Below, piece after piece: positions 41,582 through 48,398 of a stretch of DNA of 49,985 bases; the stretch's first letter is position 1, and each line of letters opens with the position of its first letter. The notes beneath the pieces are model-generated. The model saw only the letters and a program-made list of their open reading frames with translations, searched no databases and was not told where the DNA came from. The DNA comes from Bacillota bacterium (lineage in GTDB: Bacteria; Bacillota; Sulfobacillia; Sulfobacillales; Sulfobacillaceae), in NCBI GenBank assembly GCA_023511625.1, contig JAIMBD010000017.1, positions 1 through 49,985 of the forward strand. Direction: 5' to 3'. The translations under genes were made by a program, and so were the position numbers.

Positions 41582-42613
41582 ATGGAGACGTGGCCCATCT
41601 ACCGCGTGATGGGTCCCGATGCCAACGATGAGGACCGCGTGCCGGATCCGGTCAAGGTGAAGATTTACGAAGACATGGTGCTGTTGCGCACCTTTGACGA
41701 GAAGACCATCACCCTGCAGCGCCAGGGGCGGGTGGGCACTTTCCCGCCGTCCATTGGGCAAGAGGCGTCGGAGATCGCCTCGGCGCACGCGCTGTCGAAA
41801 GAGGATTGGCTAGCGCCTTCCTACCGCGACCACGGAGCGCTCTACGTGCACGGGGTTCCCTTCGAAAATGTCATCCTTTTTGCGATGGGGAAGGCCTCGA
41901 GCATCTCCGGCCAGGTTCGGGCACTGCCCACCTCCATTCCCATCGCCACGCACCTGCCGCACGCCGTGGGCTTGGCCTGGGCGGCGCGCCGCCAAGGGGA
42001 GGCAGTGGTGGCCATGGCGTACTTTGGGGACGGTGGCACTTCCGAAGGCGACTTTCACGAAGCGCTCAATTTTGCCGGCGTCTTGAAGGCGCCCGTGATT
42101 TTCTTCTGTCAGAACAACGGCTGGGCCATCTCCGTGCCGGTGCGCTGGCAGACCGCTAGCCCCACCTTGGCCCAGAAAGCGTTGGCCTACGGTGTGCACG
42201 GGCAGCGCGTGGACGGCAACGACGCCTTGGCGGTCTATCAGGCGGTTAAGGCGGCACGCGAGCGCGCCTTGGCCGGCGAGGGCCCCACTTTGATCGAGGC
42301 CTTGACCTACCGGCTGGGCCCGCATACCACGGCCGATGACCCCAGCCGCTACCGCCCTTTGGAGGAGTGGGAGGTCTGGCGCCAGCGCGACCCGTTGGTG
42401 CGTCTGGGCCGGTACCTGGCCGAACGGGGGCTGCTGAGCGAAGCCGAGCAGGCGGCGATACAGGAGCGGGCGCGCGCGTGGATCAACCGCGCAGTGGAGG
42501 CGGCCGAGGCCACGCCGCCGGTCGACCCCACGGCCATGTTTCGCTACCTGTACGCGGAGCCGCCGCCGCGCCTTCTGGCCCAGATGCAAGCGCTCCAGGA
42601 GGAAATCGGGTGA
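41582..42613 (+). CDS. pdhA: 2-oxoacid (pyruvate) dehydrogenase E1 component alpha subunit
   Basis: The 343-residue ThDP enzyme subunit has IGQEASEIASAHAL and SYRDHGALYVHG, the ThDP/Mg motif GDGGTSEGDFHEALNFAG...NNGW, and RLGPHTTADDPSRYR, as in PdhA and branched-chain BkdA. With the beta subunit it decarboxylates the 2-oxo acid and acylates lipoyl-E2. ATG 41582 is preceded by GGGAGGG; ATG 41567 is an alternative. The stop overlaps the beta-subunit start (TGATG). The substrate could be pyruvate or branched-chain 2-oxo acids. Confidence 0.92.
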   Translation: METWPIYRVMGPDANDEDRVPDPVKVKIYEDMVLLRTFDEKTITLQRQGRVGTFPPSIGQEASEIASAHALSKEDWLAPSYRDHGALYVHGVPFENVILFAMGKASSISGQVRALPTSIPIATHLPHAVGLAWAARRQGEAVVAMAYFGDGGTSEGDFHEALNFAGVLKAPVIFFCQNNGWAISVPVRWQTASPTLAQKALAYGVHGQRVDGNDALAVYQAVKAARERALAGEGPTLIEALTYRLGPHTTADDPSRYRPLEEWEVWRQRDPLVRLGRYLAERGLLSEAEQAAIQERARAWINRAVEAAEATPPVDPTAMFRYLYAEPPPRLLAQMQALQEEIG

Positions 42614-43593
42614 TGGCGGAGATCAACATGGTGACCGCCATCAACCAGGCCTTGGCGGAGCTTTTGGCGAGCGACCCCCGGGTGGTGCTGTTGGGGGAGG
42701 ACATCGGCGTAAACGGAGGGGTCTTTCGCGTCACCGAAGGGTTGTACGAGCGATTTGGCCGCGACCGGGTGATGGATACGCCCTTGGCGGAATCCGGCAT
42801 CCTCGGCGCCGCCATCGGCATGGCTGTCGGGGGATTAAGGCCCATTGCCGAAATCCAATTCATGGGCTTTCTCTACCCCGGCCTGGATCAGCTCATCTCG
42901 CACGCCGGCCGCATCCGTCACCGCAGCCTCGGAGCGTTGTCGGTGCCGATGGTGGTGCGCATCCCGTACGGGGGCGGAATCCGCGCTCCGGAGCAGCACG
43001 CCGACTCGGCCGAGGCCTACCTCGTGCACACGCCGGGATTGAAGGTGGTCGTGCCCAGTACCCCCTACGATGCCAAGGGCCTCTTGTACGCGGCCTTGGC
43101 GCAGGACTCGCCGGTGGCGTTCTTAGAACCGATTCGCCTGTATCGCCTCGGGCGGATGGAGGTTCCCGAGGGCCCGTACCAGGTCCCCATCGGGCCGAGT
43201 CGAGTGGCGCGGGAAGGCCGGGACCTATCGCTGTTCGCCTGGGGAGCCATGGTCCCCTTGGCCTTGGCTTGTGCAGAAGAGATCGCGCGCGAGGATGGGG
43301 CCGAGGTGGAGGTGGTGGATCTCCGCACGCTGGCTCCGGTCGATGTCGAAGGCATCGGCCGGTCGGTTCGCAAGACCGGCCGCGCGGTGGTGGTGCACGA
43401 GGCCCCCATGACGGGAGGCGTCGGGGCCGAGGTGGTGGCGACCATCAACGAAACCGCGTTTTGGTGGCTCAAGGCTCCGGTGGCGCGGGTCACAGGCTTT
43501 GACCTGCCCTATCCGCCGTACGCCTGGGAGGAGTTTTATTTGCCGGGGTCCAAGCGTCTGTTGAAGGCCTTGCGCGAGACCTTGCGAGAGTAG
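42613..43593 (+). CDS. pdhB: 2-oxoacid (pyruvate) dehydrogenase E1 component beta subunit
   Basis: This 326-residue subunit begins EINMVTAINQALAELLASDP and shows LLGEDIGVNGGVFRVTEGL, DTPLAESGILGAAIGMAVGG and RIPYGGGIRAPEQHADS, the usual beta-subunit landmarks. Its C-terminal domain (VDLRTLAPVD) is complete. It forms the alpha2beta2 E1 with the previous gene, to which it is coupled by a TGATG overlap; E2 follows 2 bases after. Confidence 0.93.
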   Translation: MAEINMVTAINQALAELLASDPRVVLLGEDIGVNGGVFRVTEGLYERFGRDRVMDTPLAESGILGAAIGMAVGGLRPIAEIQFMGFLYPGLDQLISHAGRIRHRSLGALSVPMVVRIPYGGGIRAPEQHADSAEAYLVHTPGLKVVVPSTPYDAKGLLYAALAQDSPVAFLEPIRLYRLGRMEVPEGPYQVPIGPSRVAREGRDLSLFAWGAMVPLALACAEEIAREDGAEVEVVDLRTLAPVDVEGIGRSVRKTGRAVVVHEAPMTGGVGAEVVATINETAFWWLKAPVARVTGFDLPYPPYAWEEFYLPGSKRLLKALRETLRE

Positions 43594-43595
43594 GG

Positions 43596-44786
43596 GTGGA
43601 TGTCTTGCCGTTTGAATTCAAGTTGCCCGACGTGGGAGAAGGGACCACGGAAGGCGAGATCGTCCGGTGGCTGGTGCAAGAGGGCGACCAGGTGGCGCTG
43701 GACCAGCCCTTGGTGGAGGTGCAAACCGACAAAGCGGTGGTGGAGCTGCCGGCGCCGCGCGCCGGAGTCATTCTGGCGCGATTCGGGCGGGAAGGGGACG
43801 TGGTGCCGGTGGGGGCCACCTTGGTGGTCATCGGCGAGGCCACGTTGGCATCCACGCCCGATGCGGGGCCGACGCCCCCGGAACCGGTCCCAACCGTCCC
43901 TGCATCCCCCGCGTCTGCTCCCCCGTCGCCGGCCGAGGGGGGCGTGAAGGCGGCCCCGTATACCCGAAGGCTGGCCAAGGAGGCGGGCATTGCGCTCGAA
44001 GCAGTGACGGGCACCGGCCCCCAGGGGCGGATCACGCCAGAGGATGTACGCCGCTACCAGGCTCAAGCGCAGGCGGCCGCTAGCGACCCCGAACGCGAGC
44101 CGGTCGTCTTGAGCGGAGTCCGGCGGCGCATTGCCGAGCGCCTTGCAGCCTCCATCCGCGAGATACCCCAGGTCACGGTCGTCGAAGAGGTCGATGCCAC
44201 AGAGCTCGTCGCGCTGCGCCAGCGCTTGAAGCCGGTGGCCGAGGCGGCCGGCGTGCGCCTGACCTACCTTGCTTGGGTGGGCAAGATGTTGGCGGTGGTG
44301 TTGCCCAGGTATCCCGACTTCAATGCCCGCTGGGAGAAGGACGGCCTTTACCGCTACCGCCGCATCCACTTGGGCGTGGCGGTAGACACCCCCGACGGCC
44401 TAGTGGTGCCGGTGGTGCGCGACGTGCAGGAGAAGTCGATTTTCGCCATCGCCCGCGAGATCGCCGACAAGGCGGAGCGCGCCCGGCGCCGGGCATTAAG
44501 CCAAGAGGAGATGTCCGGCTCCACCATCACCATCACCGCCGGTGGCACCCTCGGCGGGCTCTTCGCGACCCCCCTCATCAATGTGCCCGAGGTGGCCATC
44601 TTCGGGCTATATCAAATCCGGCGCAAGCCCTGGATTCATCAGGGAGAGATCGTGCCGCGGGAGGTGGGGCACATCAGCCTGACCTTCGACCATCGGGTGG
44701 CCGATGGCATGATGGCGGCGCGCTGCCTAACCGAAGTGGCGGAGCTGATAGCGGATCCGACTCGCTTGCTGGCGGAGTTGCGCTGA
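43596..44786 (+). CDS. pdhC: 2-oxoacid dehydrogenase E2 (dihydrolipoamide acyltransferase)
   Basis: The 396-residue protein has one N-terminal lipoyl domain with lipoyl-Lys K46 in VQTDKAVVE, a Pro/Ala linker, a peripheral-subunit-binding domain (YTRRLAKEAGIALEAVTGTGPQGRITPEDV) and the catalytic domain with H366 and D370 in FDHRVADG. It passes the acyl group to CoA and forms the complex core. GTG 43596 follows GAGAGTAGG. No E3 (lipoamide dehydrogenase) follows, so E3 is encoded elsewhere. The 3' end overlaps the convergent gene by 60 bases. Confidence 0.92.
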   Translation: MDVLPFEFKLPDVGEGTTEGEIVRWLVQEGDQVALDQPLVEVQTDKAVVELPAPRAGVILARFGREGDVVPVGATLVVIGEATLASTPDAGPTPPEPVPTVPASPASAPPSPAEGGVKAAPYTRRLAKEAGIALEAVTGTGPQGRITPEDVRRYQAQAQAAASDPEREPVVLSGVRRRIAERLAASIREIPQVTVVEEVDATELVALRQRLKPVAEAAGVRLTYLAWVGKMLAVVLPRYPDFNARWEKDGLYRYRRIHLGVAVDTPDGLVVPVVRDVQEKSIFAIAREIADKAERARRRALSQEEMSGSTITITAGGTLGGLFATPLINVPEVAIFGLYQIRRKPWIHQGEIVPREVGHISLTFDHRVADGMMAARCLTEVAELIADPTRLLAELR

Positions 44787-46067
44787 CAGGGCGGCCGCTG
44801 CGACCACGGCTCCAAGCCACACCCAGAGCACGTTGAAGCCAAGAAAGACGCTGGCCGGCGAAAGTCCGCCCAAAAGAAAGCCCCACAGCGCCGGCCAACT
44901 GGCCCAATACGCGTAGCGCACGAAGGGGTCGCGGCCTTGGCCGAGTTCGGCGGCGTGCACCAACACGCGGACGTAGAATAGTACCCAGAGGCCGAGTCCC
45001 GGCCACCCGCCATCCATGGCGGCCTCGAGCCACGGATTGTGGGCGTCGACTACCCCGTAGGTGTTAAACGGCGCAGGATGATGGACCCAGTAGGTGAAGT
45101 ACCGCTCGGCCCCCCGCGGTCCGAGCCCCAAGGGGTGGTGCAGCACGGCCCGGATCCCGCCGGCCAAAAGCGCCAGGCGGATGCGCACCGAGCCGGGACC
45201 GCCGTTGGGACCGGTCCCCTCCCCCATCAAGTGGGCCAAGTCGCGGAGCTTGACCAAGGCAAACGGCAGGTGTTGCGGCGGCAGGCGGTTTAAGGCCACC
45301 ACCAGCAGCACCAAGGCCGCGATCGCGATGCCGGCGCCGACGGCCCACCGGCGGCGGTGGGGGGCCGGCAAGAGTGCGATGGCGATGCCGGCTTCGATGA
45401 GGGCCATCAGTTCGCCGCCGCGGCTTCCGGTCTCGTAGAGGACGACCAATCCCAACGCCACCCCAATGCCGACCACTACTTTTAGCCAAGGATCTGGCCT
45501 CCACACCGGCAGGGCCGCGACCCATGGGAGGAGGATGGCCAAGGCGACGCCGAGGTTGTTGGGGTCGAAGAAGAAGGCCGTGGGCACATGGCTCGGCGGG
45601 GGGCCCCAGGAACGAGATTGGGCCAAATGGTGGGCCGTGCGCACCTCCCAGAACGCTACGGCCACGGAGGCGGCGTAAAAGGCCAAGAGCGCCACCGCCA
45701 GCGTCGCCTTGAACCAGCCGGGGCGGCGAGCCAGAAGCCACAGGCTCAACACGACCAAGACGCCGCCGACCTGGGTCCAGAGGTAGTAGAACGCGTAGTA
45801 GGTGTGAGGGGAGGCGGTCCAATACCGCTCGCCGAGCCACCCGATCCACAGGACCAAGGCCGAAAGAGCCAGGGTCCCGGTCCGCCAGCGGCCGCGCCAC
45901 CACACGATGAGGACCGCCACCGGCACCAAGAAGACCAACAGGCGTTGAAGGATGCTAAAGAGGGAGTGACCGTGAAGGCCGGGCAGGGTAAGGTATCCCT
46001 GATACAGGCTCGTCGACACGAAGACTGCCAATACCAGTCGCCAAATCCCTTCCAACCAACGCCGCAT
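44727..46067 (-). CDS. O-antigen ligase-like (Wzy_C) membrane protein
   Basis: This 446-residue polytopic protein has 10 or more hydrophobic helices and a large loop before the last helices, with FFFDPNNLGVALAILLPW and YETGSRGGELMALIEA, then DAHNPWLEAAMDGGWPGLG, the pattern of the O-antigen ligase/polymerase (Wzy_C) family. Members join or polymerise glycans at the outer face of the membrane; in Gram-positive bacteria some make teichuronic acid or attach cell-wall glycans. ATG 46067 follows GGAGGAACCGGAGGG. It overlaps E2 by 60 bases at the 3' end. Substrate unknown. Confidence 0.82.
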   Translation of the reverse strand: MRRWLEGIWRLVLAVFVSTSLYQGYLTLPGLHGHSLFSILQRLLVFLVPVAVLIVWWRGRWRTGTLALSALVLWIGWLGERYWTASPHTYYAFYYLWTQVGGVLVVLSLWLLARRPGWFKATLAVALLAFYAASVAVAFWEVRTAHHLAQSRSWGPPPSHVPTAFFFDPNNLGVALAILLPWVAALPVWRPDPWLKVVVGIGVALGLVVLYETGSRGGELMALIEAGIAIALLPAPHRRRWAVGAGIAIAALVLLVVALNRLPPQHLPFALVKLRDLAHLMGEGTGPNGGPGSVRIRLALLAGGIRAVLHHPLGLGPRGAERYFTYWVHHPAPFNTYGVVDAHNPWLEAAMDGGWPGLGLWVLFYVRVLVHAAELGQGRDPFVRYAYWASWPALWGFLLGGLSPASVFLGFNVLWVWLGAVVAAAALSAQLRQQASRIRYQLRHFG

Positions 46068-46384
46068 GGCCCTCCGGTTCCTCCTCCCCGCTCGTCCCCA
46101 TGGTAGCAGACTGCCCGGCGAATGCCAAAAGCGGGACCGATGTTTGGCGTCGGCGTGGGAATTCTGGAGGCGACGCCGGACTTCCTGACCCCCAGCGGAG
46201 AGAGCTGCGGCCGTGACCTCGCAAGGGGAATCGGGCCCAAAAACGCCCAATCACTGGATAGAACTCGCCGAGCGTACCGGCGCCCTGGTGAAACTTGCCC
46301 ACCTGATACGCAGTATTATCGGAGGGGCCGGGAAGGACCTTTACCAGTCTGAATACCCGGGAGAGTAAAGTGGCTCGCGGATTT
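46068..46384. other. Intergenic region, no gene seen
   Basis: 317 bases between the O-antigen-ligase-like gene and the three-gene island. No ORF with a ribosome binding site, riboswitch or terminator is convincing. Base composition falls towards the island, so the transfer boundary probably lies here. Confidence 0.5.
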
Positions 46385-47122
46385 CTAAGATCCGTCGACG
46401 AAGGATGAGAGGGAAACGAGACGAATATCAGCAATCTGAAGGGACTGGCATTTTTGGGACAGGCACGGGCTCAACGCTTGCACATGTTCGGGACGAGGTA
46501 CGACTACGTAGGAGGTGAAGTGGGCCAGGTGTTGCATCAAATGCGCTAGATAGCGCAGCTTCCGGTCAAACGTTGCCGTTCCGAGCCAGGTGAGGAGGTT
46601 ATACTTGACCTCAAAACCGGAGCCTGCCGTCAGGGTCGAATTTCGAGGATCGAGAACAGCTGCCAAGACGTCTAGATTACGCTGGCCATTTCCCGGCATC
46701 TCTCCGGTATCCAAGAAATTATGATGGGGGTCCCGGATTCTCACCTGGCGTAAGACCGTATATTGTCCCCGGTGGCGGCGCAGTGGCTCATGTCGCTTGC
46801 TCCTCACCAGCAGGAAGAAGACCCATTCCAAAAGATGGCCCAAGTCGTCATGCAGCTGCTGAGTGGGGCGAGTTTGGTCGTAGATGTCGTCGAACGCCTG
46901 GAGGACAGTATTTTTCCGTTGGCCCTTTACGACAGAAAGAGCTCGCTGTAGGACGCAACGCCCGCTTTCCCAATACACGGTAGACGAATGACAGGTGGCA
47001 GCCAAAAACCAGAGGGCATGAATGAGACCTTTAGAATTTAAGTAAGGGTCCAGGATCTCGGTTACCAGAGCAACGCGCGATGTCGGATTCGGGTTCCCTG
47101 GAACAGCATAAAAATCAGGCAC
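46385..47122 (-). CDS. Putative PD-(D/E)xK nuclease-like protein (third gene of island)
   Basis: The 245-residue protein is not recognised as a named family. Its first half is helical and soluble. In the second half, LDVLAAVLDP (D151) and, 20 residues on, GFEVKYN (E171, K173) give a D-x19-E-x-K pattern, followed by a helix (LRYLAHLMQHLA) and a strand TSYVVVP, the order of the PD-(D/E)xK nuclease core. GTG 47122 overlaps the previous gene's stop by 8 bases, so the genes are coupled; a longer frame to 47218 lies inside that gene. GC is lower than in surrounding genes. The nuclease call is inference from a short signature. Confidence 0.55.
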   Translation of the reverse strand: MPDFYAVPGNPNPTSRVALVTEILDPYLNSKGLIHALWFLAATCHSSTVYWESGRCVLQRALSVVKGQRKNTVLQAFDDIYDQTRPTQQLHDDLGHLLEWVFFLLVRSKRHEPLRRHRGQYTVLRQVRIRDPHHNFLDTGEMPGNGQRNLDVLAAVLDPRNSTLTAGSGFEVKYNLLTWLGTATFDRKLRYLAHLMQHLAHFTSYVVVPRPEHVQALSPCLSQKCQSLQIADIRLVSLSSFVDGS

Positions 47123-47594
47123 GGATCCAAACTCCCAACACGATGGGGGGAATCCCACAGAGAGAGCTAAACCGGTACAGCTCGGCGCGCATGAAAGGCC
47201 AGATATTGACAGGTACATTGGATTGTCGAAAGGTCTCTAAGATTTGATTTTGAAGGGCAGCGTCCATGTTTGGCCACTGCATACGCATGGGTTCGCCGAC
47301 TTGGTAACGTGCAGTCCAAGATGCCCGGTACGCGAACCCTTTTCGCCGACGGTTGAGATGACGGACGAAGACGCTGATATTGAGTGTGCCGGTGCCATCC
47401 ATCACACCGTTTTCTTCGAGATGAGGTTCCGAGAGGTCCCATTTCACATCGGGTTCGAAGGGAAGGGGAGTTGCCCTACGCAGCAAAGAGGCGTCTAGGT
47501 GAAGCCCTCCGGCGGACTCTCGAAGAAATACGTCAATTAACTGAACATTACGCACAAACTCGGCGTACCGGAGACGAAAAGCGCTACCCTCCAT
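47115..47594 (-). CDS. SecB-like chaperone (second gene of island)
   Basis: The 159-residue protein has the SecB-like fold pattern: FRLRYAEFVRNVQLIDVFL at the start, then beta strands (LNISVFVRHLNRR and FAYRASWTARYQV), and the diagnostic C-terminal helix region NVPVNIWPFMRAEL...CGIPPIVLGVW. This corresponds to the segment of SecB that ends PPL-LAPV. SecB-like proteins occur as the chaperone in toxin-antitoxin-chaperone modules (HigBA-SecB, CmdTAC). ATG 47594 starts 11 bases after the first gene's stop; its ribosome binding site is weak, so coupling is likely. The family call is from motifs by eye. Confidence 0.7.
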   Translation of the reverse strand: MEGSAFRLRYAEFVRNVQLIDVFLRESAGGLHLDASLLRRATPLPFEPDVKWDLSEPHLEENGVMDGTGTLNISVFVRHLNRRRKGFAYRASWTARYQVGEPMRMQWPNMDAALQNQILETFRQSNVPVNIWPFMRAELYRFSSLCGIPPIVLGVWIRA

Positions 47595-47605
47595 GGCTGC
47601 ACCGG

Positions 47606-48043
47606 TTACGCGGCGACGGTATCCGGCAATGACAAGGTGGGACTCCTAGAGCTTTTCCACTCCGCCGGACCAGTCGATCCCAACGCTTGCTCCCCGCGCA
47701 AGGTCTCTAGCAGCTCCTGCCGCGCGTACGATAGCCAACAAATGACGAGCTCCAGGCTTTCTGTCGATTGCGCAGACTCGACTAATCGTTTCCCGAACTC
47801 CAAGAGTTCATGAGAAACGGCCTCATATCGGAATGGATCTAACCAGGCCTGCGCCAAATGCTGAGGATAGGAATCCCGAGATTGGTACGCCCTCACTAGG
47901 GCGTCAGCCAATTGCCGGTAGCCATCACGGGTACCGCACCGGCTACGCACTTGCTGCGCGAGGGCTGAGAATTGCTCGAAAAACATCTCGACGAGCCATT
48001 CGCTCGGCGGTCCACCCTCCGCCAAAGACGGTTGCACAAGCAT
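47606..48043 (-). CDS. Helical protein of unknown function (first gene of island)
   Basis: ATG 48043 is set by GGAGGTGG 6 bases upstream; the longer frame to 48103 has no site. The 145-residue protein is almost wholly alpha-helical (WLVEMFFEQFSALAQQVRSR, then YRQLADALVRAYQ, ELLEFGKRLVES and LELVICWLSYARQELLETL) with a polar tail. I recognise no family. It opens the three-gene unit; in toxin-antitoxin-chaperone modules such a small protein can be the antitoxin, but nothing in its sequence proves that here. Confidence 0.6.
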   Translation of the reverse strand: MLVQPSLAEGGPPSEWLVEMFFEQFSALAQQVRSRCGTRDGYRQLADALVRAYQSRDSYPQHLAQAWLDPFRYEAVSHELLEFGKRLVESAQSTESLELVICWLSYARQELLETLRGEQALGSTGPAEWKSSRSPTLSLPDTVAA

Positions 48044-48398
48044 GGCATTCCACCTCCCTCCGACTCCCCAATCCAACATAGTGCAACGGATGATCATTCG
48101 CAACCCCTTCTTTGTCTATTTGACCTCGCACGGGCGTCTTCTCAGTAGTATGCCCGTCGGCCACGACCATGAGTCGGGCCGCCGTCATCGCCTATGAGAC
48201 CGAAGTTTGGGCGATGCTTTTACCGCCAGGGGCGTCTTTACACCCGCGCGGTGACGACCGGTGGGTTTCTGCAGGTTCCAAGACTGGCCCATGCGTCCAA
48301 GTGCCCGGGAGACCTTGGCGCAAGCGAAAGCCGGCGCGGAGGATGTCCCATAGGGGAGCGTTGGCCGGGATAAGATGAAAAAAGAGGGAGGGAAGGGC
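48044..48398. other. Intergenic region, no gene recognised
   Basis: 355 bases upstream of both the three-gene island (minus) and the S9 peptidase (plus). Short open frames exist on both strands, but none has a good ribosome binding site or a recognisable product. The part near 48050-48170 is AT-richer, as expected for promoters of the island. It could hold remnants of a mobile element; I cannot identify one. Confidence 0.4.

Noticed and set aside
48169-48378. Short open frames as transposase remnants or a small gene
   Set aside because: No ribosome binding site, no recognisable motif, and several frames are open equally in this GC-rich stretch.
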